A DNA stretch of 38,203 bases from Acidobacteriota bacterium (GCA_019351995.1 JABBOD010000028.1:1-38203); one strand, 5' to 3'; shown: positions 9,595 through 20,420, counted from the first letter of the stretch. Translations and numbers: made by a program. The notes: generated by a model not told the origin, from the letters alone.

Positions 9595-10106
9595 GCGGGA
9601 TCTCCTGAAGGTGTCTGGTGCAACCCGGCGAGCAGTGCCGCGACCGGTCCGTGACCCGGCAACTCGGCCTGCGGGTCGAGTTCGAGCCAGGGTGTCAGCA
9701 CAAAGTCGCGCTCGAACGCCCGCGGATGCGGCAAGGTCAGTCGCTCGCTGGTGCTGGAGAGGCCGGCGAAGTCCACGATATCGAGGTCGAGGGTGCGGTC
9801 ACCCCAGCGTTCGGAACGGATGCGGCCGTGCGCGTGCTCGATGTCGTTCAGAACTGCCAGCAGTTCGACGGGGGTCAAGGTCGTGGTGATCAGCACCACC
9901 GCGTTCAAGTATGCGGGGGCATCCGGATCGACCCCGTCAGGGCGGAGCGCCGCCGTCTCGATCACGGTCGAGATGGCCGTCAGCTGCACTCCCGGGGTGT
10001 CAGCCAGCTCGCGCACCGCGGCGAGCATCGTCGCTTGTCGGTCACCGAGGTTGGCGCCGAGCGCGATCACCGCCGGCGCCGAGATCAGCCGCTTCACAAC
10101 GCTCAC
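9591..10106 (-). CDS. folK: HPPK, 6-hydroxymethyl-dihydropterin pyrophosphokinase
   Basis: Transfers pyrophosphate from ATP to 6-hydroxymethyl-7,8-dihydropterin, the step before FolP. 171 residues. It opens with VIALGANLGDRQATML and carries the HPPK signature RWGDRTLDLDIVDF with the Mg-binding Asp pair (about residues 100-113). HPRAFERDFVLTPW follows. The start is a GTG at 10106 overlapping the folB stop (GTGA); the stop overlaps DUF3180 (ATGA). Confidence 0.96.
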   Translation of the reverse strand: MSVVKRLISAPAVIALGANLGDRQATMLAAVRELADTPGVQLTAISTVIETAALRPDGVDPDAPAYLNAVVLITTTLTPVELLAVLNDIEHAHGRIRSERWGDRTLDLDIVDFAGLSSTSERLTLPHPRAFERDFVLTPWLELDPQAELPGHGPVAALLAGLHQTPSGDPA

Positions 10107-10486
10107 GCGACGGACCCCGACGTCCTGCTGCGCAGAATCGTCACGCTGACGTCGTCGAACGGAACCGTGATCGGCGCGCTCGGCTTGTGCACGGTCACCT
10201 CGACGAGTTCAGCTCGCGGCTGGTCGAGCACGACGGCGGCGATGCGCTCCGCAACGGTCTCGATCAGGTCGACAGGATCACGCTCGACGGCTCCGACGAT
10301 CGCGTCGGCCAGTTCGCCGTAGTGGATCGTCTGAGCCAGCTCGTCGGACCGCCCGGCCTCGGCGAGCGCCACGTGCACGACGACGTCGATCACAAAGAGC
10401 TGACCGTTGACCCGCTCGTGCTCGAAGACACCGTGGAAGCCGTTCGCTCGCAGTCCGGTGAGGGTGATCCGATCACGCGTGCTCAC
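10103..10486 (-). CDS. folB: Dihydroneopterin aldolase
   Basis: Converts dihydroneopterin to 6-hydroxymethyl-dihydropterin and glycolaldehyde. 127 residues, normal for the family. The start is the GTG at 10486 (VSTRDRITLTGL), which overlaps the folP stop in GTGA; a longer upstream frame is only folP read in another frame. Family motifs are GFHGVFEHERVNGQ near residue 18, with the substrate-binding Glu, and the catalytic Lys in VTVHKPSAP near residue 105. It is the third gene of folE-folP-folB-folK. Confidence 0.95.
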   Translation of the reverse strand: MSTRDRITLTGLRANGFHGVFEHERVNGQLFVIDVVVHVALAEAGRSDELAQTIHYGELADAIVGAVERDPVDLIETVAERIAAVVLDQPRAELVEVTVHKPSAPITVPFDDVSVTILRSRTSGSVA

Positions 10487-11298
10487 GAGATCGCCCCGAG
10501 TTGCCAGTGGTCCCAGACATCCAAGGCGCGGCGGGTGGCGGCGACGTCGTGCACGCGCACGCCCCACGCCCCGGATCGCGCGGCGAGCGCGCTGATCACC
10601 GCGGTCGGGGCATCACGGTCTTCCATCGCCGCGTCGGCGGGCAGGAGCGCCCCCAGAAACCGCTTGCGCGACGCCCCGATCAGGACGCCGTGACCCAGCG
10701 AGGCGAACTGTGCGAGGTGTCCGAGAAGCTGCCAGTTCTGTTCGGCCGTCTTGCCGAAGCCGATGCCGGGATCGACGATGAGCTGCTCGGGCTTCACGCC
10801 TTCGACAATCAGGTGCGCGAGGCGGTGCGTGAGCTCGCGGCGCACCTCGGTCACCACACTGGTGTAGTCCGGTGCGGCATCGGCACCGCCGTCGCGCCAG
10901 TGCATGACGGCGTAGAGCACGCCGGTCTCGGCGACGACGCGCGGCATCTCCGGGTCGGACAGGCCTCCCGAGACGTCGTTGATCAACTCCGCCCCCGCCT
11001 CCACCGCGGCGACCGCGACGCGTGCGGTGCGGGTATCGACGCTGACCGGAATCCCGCGAGCGACCAGTTCGCGCACCACCGGGACCACGCGCTTGCGCTC
11101 GGTCTTCGCCCCCACCGGCGACGCACCGGGTCTCGTGGATTCCCCGCCAACGTCGACGATGCTCGCGCCCTGTTCGACCATGACCTCCGCGTGGGCGACC
11201 GCCGCATCCACATCGAGGTATGCGCCGCCGTCACTGAAAGAATCGGGCGTGACGTTCAAGATGCCCATGATCCTGGTCGGCGCTGGGATGGTGGTCAT
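10483..11298 (-). CDS. folP: Dihydropteroate synthase
   Basis: Joins 6-hydroxymethyl-dihydropterin pyrophosphate to p-aminobenzoate; the target of sulfonamides. TIM barrel of 271 residues with the standard motifs: GILNVTPDSFSDGG (residues 12-25), VDVGGESTRPGA (about 48-59), INDVSGG (about 105) and the phosphate-binding GASRKRFLG near residue 212. The Thr and Pro of the ESTRPG loop are intact. The ATG at 11298 overlaps the folE stop (ATGA). Confidence 0.97.
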   Translation of the reverse strand: MTTIPAPTRIMGILNVTPDSFSDGGAYLDVDAAVAHAEVMVEQGASIVDVGGESTRPGASPVGAKTERKRVVPVVRELVARGIPVSVDTRTARVAVAAVEAGAELINDVSGGLSDPEMPRVVAETGVLYAVMHWRDGGADAAPDYTSVVTEVRRELTHRLAHLIVEGVKPEQLIVDPGIGFGKTAEQNWQLLGHLAQFASLGHGVLIGASRKRFLGALLPADAAMEDRDAPTAVISALAARSGAWGVRVHDVAATRRALDVWDHWQLGAIS

Positions 11299-11882
11299 CC
11301 GACCACCCTGGCACCCGTCGCGATCAGAGCCATGACTTCGGCGCGCCCGGCCGATTCTCGCAGCGCGCCACGACTGGCCATGCTGACCGTTGAACTGTCC
11401 ACCTGCCGGGTGCCCCGGGTGGTCACGCAGCCGTGACGGGCGTCGAGGACGACGAGCACGCCCCGCGGCTCGAGACCCTCTTCGAGCGCGGACGCGATCT
11501 CCTCGCCGAGCCGCTCCTGCAGCTGCGGGCGGGCGGCCAGGATGTCGACAACCTCCGCCAGGCGACCGAGCCCCACGATGCGTTCGTCGGGCAGATAGGC
11601 CAGATGCGCGACGCCGGTGAACGGCAAGAGGTGGTGCTCGCAGATGGACCGGAAGCGGATGTCGCGCAGCAGCACGAGCTCGCCGAGTTCCCCGGGAACA
11701 GCGAGGAACTCCGATGCTCCGCGAAGGGGCTCGAGCGGATCCCGCCCGAGCCCCGCGAAGAACTCGCCGTACGCGTCGGCGACACGGCTCGGCGTCGCCA
11801 CCAAGCCGGGCCGCGATGCATCCTCTCCGATCGCGGCGAGGAGTTCGGCGACGGCCGCCTCGATGCGTCCGGAGTCGATCAC
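11295..11882 (-). CDS. folE: GTP cyclohydrolase I
   Basis: First enzyme of pterin/folate synthesis, GTP to 7,8-dihydroneopterin triphosphate. The start is taken as the GTG at 11882, five bases after an AGGGGG ribosome site and seven bases past the ftsH stop, giving 195 residues; a longer frame into ftsH has no family similarity. Zn ligands are Cys81 and His84 (SICEHHLLPF) and Cys152 (DARHGCVTTRG), all present. Also present is the YGEFFAGL segment typical of FolE. Heads the fol operon, probably read through from ftsH. Confidence 0.96.
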   Translation of the reverse strand: MIDSGRIEAAVAELLAAIGEDASRPGLVATPSRVADAYGEFFAGLGRDPLEPLRGASEFLAVPGELGELVLLRDIRFRSICEHHLLPFTGVAHLAYLPDERIVGLGRLAEVVDILAARPQLQERLGEEIASALEEGLEPRGVLVVLDARHGCVTTRGTRQVDSSTVSMASRGALRESAGRAEVMALIATGARVVG

Positions 11883-11889
11883 GGTCCCC

Positions 11890-13905
<2,016 letters not shown>

Positions 13906-14012
13906 AATCGCTCGGGCTCCGAGCCCGATCCTCCCTGAGAAAACGTGAGTGTCAGGTTATCGCGCGATCCCTTAGCGCCGTCTGGATGTTCGCCCCGGGA
14001 GTAACCGCACCA

Positions 14013-14564
14013 TCAGGCATAGATGTGCGGCGCCAGCACCGCGACCGCCCGCAGGTTGCGATAACGCTCGGCATAGTCGAGGCCGTACCCGACGACGAAG
14101 GCGTTCGGGATGTCGAAGCCGACGTACTTGGCGTCGATGTGGACCTTCTCAGCTTCCGGCTTGCGCAGCAGCGCGCAGATCTCGAGGGATGCCGGATTGC
14201 GGCTCTCGAGGTTGGCTTTCAGCCAGGACAGGGTGAGTCCGGAATCCACGATGTCCTCGACGATCAGCACGTTTCGACCCGCGAGGTCGGTGTCGAGGTC
14301 CTTGACGATCCGGACGACGCCGCTCGATTCGGTGCTGTTGCCGTAACTCGAGACGGCCATCCAGTCCATCTCGATGTCGCGCTTCAGCTCGCGCGCCAGG
14401 TCCGCCATGACCATGACCGCACCCCGCAGCACGCCCACCAACAGCAGGTCTTTGCCCGCGTAGTCGATCTCGATCTGCCGACAGATCTGGGCGATCCTGT
14501 CGCGGATCTGCTGCTCGCTGTAGAGGATCTCGCTGAGATCTCTCTCCACATCATGCGGTTCCAT
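14013..14564 (-). CDS. hpt: Hypoxanthine(-guanine) phosphoribosyltransferase
   Basis: Purine salvage enzyme making IMP/GMP from the base and PRPP. The start chosen is the ATG at 14564 (MEPHDVERDL), six bases after AAAGG, giving 183 residues; a longer upstream frame overlaps tilS and lacks similarity. The PRPP-binding loop is VLIVEDIVDSGLTL (about residues 100-113). DLLLVGVLRGAVMVMADLAR and MDWMAVSSYGNST are also diagnostic. It overlaps the end of tilS by 14 bases; tilS-hpt-ftsH is a widespread order. Confidence 0.96.
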   Translation of the reverse strand: MEPHDVERDLSEILYSEQQIRDRIAQICRQIEIDYAGKDLLLVGVLRGAVMVMADLARELKRDIEMDWMAVSSYGNSTESSGVVRIVKDLDTDLAGRNVLIVEDIVDSGLTLSWLKANLESRNPASLEICALLRKPEAEKVHIDAKYVGFDIPNAFVVGYGLDYAERYRNLRAVAVLAPHIYA

Positions 14565-15585
14565 CGCTGCCTTTCGCTTCACTGTGCTGACCGGAGAAAC
14601 GGAGTCGACCGTCTCGCCGGACCACCCTAATGCCGGGCAGATCAACACCCTCCTGGCCGTGCCAGTCCGTCACGAGCCGGGCGACCTCGAGGGTCTGGGC
14701 GCGACTGAGTGCGACACCGAACTCGCTGGCGACGGCGAGCCGGATCAGCCGCTGGCGCAGAGCGGGCGGGTTGGCGGCGAGGGCCGGCGCGTCGAGCGAG
14801 ATGCCGGCCTCGGCATGATCCGCGAGATCTTCAATGAGCTCCTCGGCGAATGTGTCGAGCGCGTCGGTGTCTTCCCGCAGCTGTGCGGCGGTGCGAGCGA
14901 GCGCCTCGATGACCCCGGGACCGAGTTCGGCTTCGAGCAGCGGCAGCACGGTCCGCCGTACCCGTACGCGAGTGAAGGCGGGGTCGGTGTTCTGGGGGTC
15001 CTCCCACGGCTCGAGCCCGGCATCCGCGCAGGCCTGCACCGTCGTGGCACGTCGGATGCCGAGCAGCGGACGCGAGAAGAAACCCGTGCCCGACACCATG
15101 GCCCGACGCGCCGGCATCCCCTGCAGGCTCGCGGGGCCGCTGCCCCGCACAAGACCCAGCAACACGGTCTCCGCCTGATCGTCGAGGGTGTGGGCCAGCA
15201 GCACGGCGTGCGCGCCGAGTTCGGTCGCCACGCGCTCGAGAGCCCCGTAGCGGGCGGTGCGAGCCGCGGCCTCCGGCCCACCGGCTGTTCCGAGATGCAC
15301 CCGTTCGACGCGGACAGGGTCGAGCGCAAGCGTGCGCGCCTGCTGCGCGGCGCGGGCGGCGACCTCCACCGACCCGCTTTGGATGCCGTGGTCGATGATC
15401 ACGGCTCCCCCGCGAATCCCGGCTCGGGGCGCCTCGAAAGCCAGTGCGGCGGCGAGCGCGAGCGAATCGGGGCCGCCGCTGAGGGCGACGAGCACGAGCT
15501 CTCCCTGGCCGAAGTCGTCGAGTGCGCCACGAACGGCTCGTCGCACGTCGGCGATCGGAGGAGTCAGTCGAGGGCGTTCAGGCAT
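14551..15585 (-). CDS. tilS: tRNA(Ile)-lysidine synthase
   Basis: Modifies C34 of the CAU-anticodon tRNA-Ile to lysidine so it reads AUA. 344 residues. PP-loop ATPase motif SGGPDS at 36-41; further family motifs are LLAHTLDDQAETVLLGLVRGSG and RPLLGIRR. The C-terminal part is short compared with the E. coli enzyme, as usual for actinobacteria. It is divergent from ppa across 49 bases, so both promoters must share that gap. It overlaps hpt by 14 bases. Confidence 0.95.
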   Translation of the reverse strand: MPERPRLTPPIADVRRAVRGALDDFGQGELVLVALSGGPDSLALAAALAFEAPRAGIRGGAVIIDHGIQSGSVEVAARAAQQARTLALDPVRVERVHLGTAGGPEAAARTARYGALERVATELGAHAVLLAHTLDDQAETVLLGLVRGSGPASLQGMPARRAMVSGTGFFSRPLLGIRRATTVQACADAGLEPWEDPQNTDPAFTRVRVRRTVLPLLEAELGPGVIEALARTAAQLREDTDALDTFAEELIEDLADHAEAGISLDAPALAANPPALRQRLIRLAVASEFGVALSRAQTLEVARLVTDWHGQEGVDLPGIRVVRRDGRLRFSGQHSEAKGSDGTA

Positions 15586-15634
15586 CGGCTAACGTTATTG
15601 CGTCATCACACCCCCACGAGGAAGAGCATCCGTC

Positions 15635-16129
15635 ATGGCCGACTACGCCGCCGTCATCGAGATCCCCAAGGGCAGCCGCAACAAATACGAGGTCGACCAC
15701 GAGACCGGTCGCGTCTTCCTCGATCGCGTGCTGTTCACCGGCTTCGTCTACCCGACCGACTACGGATTCTTCGAGAACACTCTCGGCCTCGATGGCGACC
15801 CGGTCGACGTGCTGGTGCTGCTGGACTACCCGCTGTTTCCGGGTGTCGGGGTGACGGTGCGACCGGTCGGTGTCTTCAAGATGACGGACGACGGCGGCAG
15901 TGACGCGAAGGTCATCGCCGTGCAGGCCAAGGACCCGCGCTGGCAGTGGATCCAGGACGTCAACGACATCCCGGAGTACACCCGCAAGGAGATCGAGCAC
16001 TTCTTCGAGCACTACAAGGACCTCGAGCCGGGCAAGTGGGTCAAGACCGAGGGCTGGGGCGATGCGGCCGAGGCCGAGCAGATCATTCAGGCCGGGCTCG
16101 CCGCCTACGTGCCGCCAACCGGTCACTGA
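15635..16129 (+). CDS. ppa: Inorganic pyrophosphatase, family I
   Basis: Cytoplasmic Mg-dependent hydrolysis of pyrophosphate. 164 residues, typical of bacterial family I. Contains [14 protein letters not shown] (substrate Lys/Arg), [24 protein letters not shown] cut by the metal-binding Asp trio, and KDPRW. ATG at 15635 after GAGGAAG. Divergent from tilS; a glycerate kinase gene follows in the same direction after 21 bases. Confidence 0.97.
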   Translation: MADYAAVIEIPKGSRNKYEVDHETGRVFLDRVLFTGFVYPTDYGFFENTLGLDGDPVDVLVLLDYPLFPGVGVTVRPVGVFKMTDDGGSDAKVIAVQAKDPRWQWIQDVNDIPEYTRKEIEHFFEHYKDLEPGKWVKTEGWGDAAEAEQIIQAGLAAYVPPTGH

Positions 16130-16150
16130 GCTCTCTCGACGACGCCGCTC

Positions 16151-17296
16151 ATGAGGGTCGTCGTCGCGCCCGACTCCTTCAAGGGCTCACTGGATGCCGC
16201 GGCCGCCGCTGCGGCAATCGGCACCGGGTGGCGCGCTGTACGCCCACTCGACGAGGTACTGCTGGTGCCGCAGGCCGATGGCGGCGAGGGCACCCTGGAC
16301 GCGATCGCCGCCGCCATTCCGGGGGCAGCGATCGTCGCGGTCGGCCCCGTGACGGGTCCGGACGGCCGAACGGTCCCGTCCCGCTGGCTTCACCTCCCGG
16401 ACGGGACGGCCGTCGTCGAACTGGCACTCTCCTCGGGGCTTCCCCTGATGAGCGCACTCGATCCCCTCGGTGCCACCACGCGTGGGGTCGGCGAGGTCAT
16501 CGCCGCCGCGCTCAGCGCCGGTGCTCGCGCGCTCGTGATCGGCCTCGGCGGCTCCGCCTCCACGGACGGCGGAGCCGGCGCTCTGCGAGCGCTCGGCCTC
16601 GAGTTGTTCGACGCCGATGACAGGACGCTGCCGGACGGCGGCGGCGCTCTCGCCCGCCTCGCACGCGTCGACGCCTCTCGGGTGCAGCCCGCACCGCTCG
16701 GCGGCGTACGCCTGCTCAGCGACGTGACCGCACCGCTTCTGGGACCGAGCGGCGCCGCAGCCGTCTTCGGGCCGCAGAAGGGCGCGACACCCGAGCAGGT
16801 GCTCGAACTCGACTGCGCCCTCGCCCGATGGGCGTCCCACCTCGAAGACGTTCCCGTTGTCAAGGACAGTCCTTGGAATCCGGAACGCGCCGCGACGACA
16901 CCCGGGTCGGGCGCGGCCGGCGGCACCGGCTACGGCTTTCTCGCGATGTGGGGCGCCGGGATCGAGTCGGGGTCCGCTGCCATCGCCGAACTCACCGGGC
17001 TGGTCGCGGCAGCGGCATCCGCGGATGTCCTGATCACCGGGGAGGGTCGCTTCGACACCACCTCGCTGACCGGCAAGGTCACGGGCAACGCCCTGTCGCT
17101 TCCCACCCAGCCGGGCGCGCGCCGCGCCCTCATCGCTGGAAGCCTCGCCATGGCCGCCCCCGCGGGTGTTTGGGCCGCCAGTCTCGTCGAGCTCGCCGGG
17201 TCGCGAGACAACGCGCTCAACGAGCCAGAGCGTTGGCTGTTCGCCGCCGGGATCGCCGCCGCACGCTCGCTGGGAGCCCGGGCCACCAGAGAGTGA
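16151..17296 (+). CDS. Glycerate kinase (GlxK/GarK family)
   Basis: Phosphorylates D-glycerate, feeding glycolysis. 381 residues, normal for the family. The N-terminus VVVAPDSFKGSLDA holds the invariant DSFKGS. GLGGSASTDGGAGAL near residue 135 and ITGEGRFDTTSLTGKV near 295 are the other family blocks. Whether 2- or 3-phosphoglycerate is made cannot be told. It follows ppa by 21 bases and ends one base before the NlpC/P60 gene on the other strand. Confidence 0.93.
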   Translation: MRVVVAPDSFKGSLDAAAAAAAIGTGWRAVRPLDEVLLVPQADGGEGTLDAIAAAIPGAAIVAVGPVTGPDGRTVPSRWLHLPDGTAVVELALSSGLPLMSALDPLGATTRGVGEVIAAALSAGARALVIGLGGSASTDGGAGALRALGLELFDADDRTLPDGGGALARLARVDASRVQPAPLGGVRLLSDVTAPLLGPSGAAAVFGPQKGATPEQVLELDCALARWASHLEDVPVVKDSPWNPERAATTPGSGAAGGTGYGFLAMWGAGIESGSAAIAELTGLVAAAASADVLITGEGRFDTTSLTGKVTGNALSLPTQPGARRALIAGSLAMAAPAGVWAASLVELAGSRDNALNEPERWLFAAGIAAARSLGARATRE

Positions 17297-17297
17297 A

Positions 17298-18518
17298 CTA
17301 CGCGGTCGGACGCCCCACGTATGGCATGAGGTCCCCGTAGCGAATCCCGACGATGCGCACCTGCGAGCCGGGGTGAGCCGCCTCGATCATCAGCCCATTG
17401 CCGACGGCCATCGTGACGTGATACATCTCGCCACCGCCGCTCGAGTAGAACAACAGGTCACCCGGAAGAACCTGCGAGAGGTTGACCAGACGGCCAGACG
17501 CCCTGAGGGTGTTGTACTGATCCGTGGCCGAGTGCGTGCCGATATAGACGCCAACAGCTTGGTACGAGCGCATCGTCAGCCCTGAGCAGTCCCAGTAGTT
17601 CGGGCCGGCTCCGGCAAAGACGTACCACTTTCCGAGCTGCGCCTCGGCGAAGGAGATGGCGCCCGCAACCGCAGCGGCGACCGGGAGCGGAGGAACCGAG
17701 TGGAGGATCGGCGCGCTCGGCGCCGTCTTGACAGCGTTCTGACGGGCGATTTCGGCGATACCGGCCAGGTACTGCGCCTCCACCGAAGCCGTCGTGTTCT
17801 TGAGGCTGGCGAGCTGGGCATACATCGTGGTCGACGCGGCCTGCTGCTGGGCGAGCTGCGCCTGGATGTCGGCCGTGGCCTTCTGCGCTGCTTCGTTCGC
17901 GGTCTTCGCTTCGGCGGCCAGCTCGGTCCGCTTGGTCTCGGCAACGGACGCTGCCGCGGTCAGCGCGGAGGCCGCGTTCTTGTCGAACTCCGCCTGCTTG
18001 AGGATCCCCTCCGTCGACTGGCCGAGTCGGCTCGCGGTTCCCAGGGTGGAGAGCAGTTGATCGGCCTGCTTGGCGCTGCCGAAGAGCACGCCGAGCGAGA
18101 CGTCGCCCCCACCGGTGCGCGCGAGCTGGGCGATGAGCGCGGCCGCGCGCTTCGTCGACTCCTGCGCCCTCGCGGTCGCGGCATCCGCCTCGCTTTGCAG
18201 TTTGGCCGTCTTCGTGGTCGCCGCGGCGAGTGCCACGTTGGCCTGGTTGAAGAGTTCGGCCTTCTGCTCAGCAACCTTGCCCAGGGCATCGGACTGCTGC
18301 TGCAAGCTGGTCAGGAGGCCTTGCAACTTGGTGACTTCGGCCTGCGTCGCAGCCTGGTTGGCTTTCGCCGCCTGCACGTCGCCCCAGGTCGGGTAGTCGA
18401 GCGGCGCGGAGATGGCCATCGTCGATGAGGAGACGGCGAGGGCGAGCCCCGCTGCCATGGCGATTCCGGCGGACGCCAAGACGGCCATTGCCCCCTGGGG
18501 GCGTCTGTTCGCGGGCAT
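17298..18518 (-). CDS. Secreted NlpC/P60 peptidoglycan endopeptidase with coiled coil
   Basis: Exported cell-wall hydrolase of 406 residues. A signal-type hydrophobic segment (about 10-32) is followed by a long Ala/Gln/Lys-rich coiled coil (about 44-265) interrupted by a Gly-rich break (TGGGDVSLGVLFG, 135-147). A linker leads to the C-terminal NlpC/P60 domain (about 283-406). The catalytic Cys311 lies in WDCSGLT, with His367 (YHVTMAVG) and His382 as the expected partners; the family's PGDLLFY motif is present. The arrangement resembles RipA/RPF-linked hydrolases in which the coiled coil restrains the enzyme. It lies 51 bases downstream of a paralogous M23 protein gene with the same plan, so likely one operon. 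Confidence 0.93.
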   Translation of the reverse strand: MPANRRPQGAMAVLASAGIAMAAGLALAVSSSTMAISAPLDYPTWGDVQAAKANQAATQAEVTKLQGLLTSLQQQSDALGKVAEQKAELFNQANVALAAATTKTAKLQSEADAATARAQESTKRAAALIAQLARTGGGDVSLGVLFGSAKQADQLLSTLGTASRLGQSTEGILKQAEFDKNAASALTAAASVAETKRTELAAEAKTANEAAQKATADIQAQLAQQQAASTTMYAQLASLKNTTASVEAQYLAGIAEIARQNAVKTAPSAPILHSVPPLPVAAAVAGAISFAEAQLGKWYVFAGAGPNYWDCSGLTMRSYQAVGVYIGTHSATDQYNTLRASGRLVNLSQVLPGDLLFYSSGGGEMYHVTMAVGNGLMIEAAHPGSQVRIVGIRYGDLMPYVGRPTA

Positions 18519-18569
18519 CAGACGTTGAACCTTCCCGGCCGATGGCGCAGCGAACTGCGGTGAGTGAAG

Positions 18570-19817
18570 CTAGCTTCCAAGAGTGACCCCCCGATCACGC
18601 ATAAATGCCAACGGATCGGTGAGCGCACCGTTGATCCGCACTAGGTAGTGAAGGTGGCATCCGGTCGACGCCCCCGTCGTCCCGACCCTCGCTATCTGCT
18701 GACCGGGCCCGACCTGCTGCCCCATCGACACCAGAATACCGCCGTCGACGATATGGCCATAGCCGGTCGTGATCTGAGCGCCGTTGTCGAGCTGGACGTA
18801 GTTGCCGAGGGTGCCGTTCCGACCGGCATAGGTGACCGTGCCGGCGTGCGCCGCATAGATCGGGGTGGTGCATGGGGCCCCGATGTCCTGCCCCGAGTGC
18901 ATTCTCCAGCCGGGGTTGATCGGGTCCCAGCGCATGCCGTAGCCGTCGTTCAGGTGACCGTTGGCGGGGTTCGCCCACCCCGATGCCGAGACGATGCCAG
19001 CGGCACCCGGGCCCCACTTCGCGGCGAGCGACGCGTTGTAGTCAGCGAGAGTCGCGTTACGGTGCTCGGTCAGTACCGAGAGCTTCGCCTCGAGCTGCGC
19101 TTGGGCGGCTTGCTGCGCGGCGAGCGCGGTTTGGGCGGCCTGAGCAGCGACCTGAGCGAGCTGGAATGCCGCCGCCGCGGTGTCCTTGTATGTGGCGAGG
19201 ATCGCCTTGGCCGCGTTCGCCTGGTCGGTGATGGCCTGCACGGCATTCTGGGCAGCGAGCGCCTGGGCGATGATCTCCTTGGCGCGGCTGGTGACCTGCC
19301 CGTATGTGCTCAGCTGGGAGAGCAAGACGCCCGGGTCGGAGCTGCTCAACAGCGTCGTCGTGACGTCGAAGCCGCCGCCGGTCTTGCCGATCGCGGCGAG
19401 CAGCTGGTTGGAGGTCTTCTTGGCGACGGCAGCCTTGGACTGGGCGAGATCCACCTGGGCTTGGAGGCGACCCACCTTGTACTGCTGCCCGTCCAGGGCG
19501 TCCTGCGCTCGTGCGTAGGCATCGCCCTTGGCGGTGATGTCCGCCTGTGTGCTGTCGACCGCAGCCTGGAGGCCCGCGAGCTGGGACTTGATGGACGTGA
19601 CGAGTTTGGCGGTGGCGTTGACGTCGGCCTGGGCCTGGGCGACCTGGTCCCACGTGACGTCGATGGTGCGGAGCGTCGTGGACGAGGCCGACGAGTCCAC
19701 GGAGTCGGCCGCATCGGCGGGTGCGACGGCGAGCGCCAGCACCGGGGCGAGCCCGAGCGCGACGACTGCCGCGATCACTCGTGTGCGCGCAACTGCGCGT
19801 CCCCACCCAACGGTCAT
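18570..19817 (-). CDS. Secreted M23 (lysostaphin-type) metallopeptidase with coiled coil
   Basis: Exported peptidoglycan hydrolase of 415 residues. Signal peptide about 1-36 (cleavage near ADA-AD). The coiled coil spans about 55-265 with a TGGGFDV break near 146-152 that matches the one in the next gene's product. The C-terminal M23 domain (about 283-410) holds the Zn ligands His307 and Asp311 (HSGQD) and His390 of HLH (388-390), plus His355 (GYGHI). All catalytic residues are present, so it should be active rather than an EnvC-type activator. ATG at 19817 with GGGGAG three bases upstream. Confidence 0.93.
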   Translation of the reverse strand: MTVGWGRAVARTRVIAAVVALGLAPVLALAVAPADAADSVDSSASSTTLRTIDVTWDQVAQAQADVNATAKLVTSIKSQLAGLQAAVDSTQADITAKGDAYARAQDALDGQQYKVGRLQAQVDLAQSKAAVAKKTSNQLLAAIGKTGGGFDVTTTLLSSSDPGVLLSQLSTYGQVTSRAKEIIAQALAAQNAVQAITDQANAAKAILATYKDTAAAAFQLAQVAAQAAQTALAAQQAAQAQLEAKLSVLTEHRNATLADYNASLAAKWGPGAAGIVSASGWANPANGHLNDGYGMRWDPINPGWRMHSGQDIGAPCTTPIYAAHAGTVTYAGRNGTLGNYVQLDNGAQITTGYGHIVDGGILVSMGQQVGPGQQIARVGTTGASTGCHLHYLVRINGALTDPLAFMRDRGVTLGS

Positions 19818-20028
19818 GGTCTCCCCGAATCCTGCAACATCATGGTCGAGCCACGTGAGTCACACAGATAACATTGGCAACAGTAGCAACTTCCCGGGAT
19901 TCGTTCCAGGCGTGAATCATTCCCAGAACGCCCCCGTTGTGGGCGACAACCTTCGACATCTGGTTGAACCTAACGCGCGGACCGCCGCCAGCTCCGTTGA
20001 TTCGGCCGTTTTGGCCGTTCCGGCGGGA

Positions 20029-20058
20029 TTCGCATTTCGGACCCGCCGCCCGTATGCT
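20029..20058 (+). promoter_or_regulatory. Possible promoter of the tRNA cluster
   Basis: TTCGCA (20029-20034) and TATGCT (20053-20058) separated by 18 bases, 32 bases before tRNA-Glu. Each hexamer matches the consensus at four of six positions, so this is a weak call supported mainly by position. Confidence 0.3.
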
Positions 20059-20090
20059 TGACCCTCGGTTGCTCTGCGGTATTTCTGCAT

Positions 20091-20163
20091 GGCCCCATCG
20101 TTTAGTGGCCTAGGACACCGCCCTTTCACGGCGGCAGCACGGGTTCGAATCCCGTTGGGGTCA
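20091..20163 (+). tRNA. tRNA-Glu (anticodon TTC)
   Basis: Complete cloverleaf. Acceptor GGCCCCA pairs with TGGGGTC (one G-T). Anticodon stem CCGCC/GGCGG encloses loop CTTTCAC with TTC at 20125-20127. T-arm GGGTTCGAATCCC is normal. CCA is encoded at 20164-20166. Confidence 0.97.
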
Positions 20164-20195
20164 CCAGACTGCATCACCACATAATTCAAAAGCAT

Positions 20196-20269
20196 GGCCC
20201 TGTAGCGCAGTTGGTTAGCGTGCCGCCCTGTCACGGCGGAGGTCGCGGGTTCAAGTCCCGTCAGGGTCG
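20196..20269 (+). tRNA. tRNA-Asp (anticodon GTC)
   Basis: Acceptor GGCCCTG pairs with CAGGGTC; discriminator G73 as expected for Asp. Anticodon loop CTGTCAC gives GTC. T-arm GGGTTCAAGTCCC. No CCA is encoded. A hairpin terminator follows nine bases downstream. Confidence 0.97.
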
Positions 20270-20278
20270 CGGATGTGA

Positions 20279-20305
20279 GAGCCCTTCCGCGAGGAAGGGC
20301 TCTTT
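20279..20305 (+). terminator. Rho-independent terminator after tRNA-Asp
   Basis: Perfect 10-base stem GAGCCCTTCC / GGAAGGGCTC (20279-20288, 20293-20302) with a GCGA tetraloop and a short T-run. It would separate transcription of tRNA-Glu/Asp from tRNA-Phe. Confidence 0.85.
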
Positions 20306-20344
20306 CACCATCGGGGGTCCGGATGCTTCGGCGCCGGCCCTCGA

Positions 20345-20417
20345 GGCTCTGTAGCTCAGTTGGTAGAGCGCACGACTGAAAATCGTGAGGTCACGGGATC
20401 GACGCCCGTCGGAGCCA
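20345..20417 (+). tRNA. tRNA-Phe (anticodon GAA)
   Basis: Acceptor GGCTCTG pairs with CGGAGCC (one G-T); anticodon loop CTGAAAA gives GAA. CCA is encoded at 20418-20420. The T-loop reads ATCGACG after the ACGGG stem, so position 54 is A rather than the usual T. This gene marks the edge between core and accessory DNA and is a plausible integration target. Confidence 0.95.
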
Positions 20418-20420
20418 CCA

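Noticed and set aside
19818..20000. Possible c-di-AMP (ydaO-type) riboswitch before the cell-wall peptidase genes
   Set aside because: Such leaders precede similar genes in actinobacteria, but I could not find its conserved GGGGGA-type loops here.
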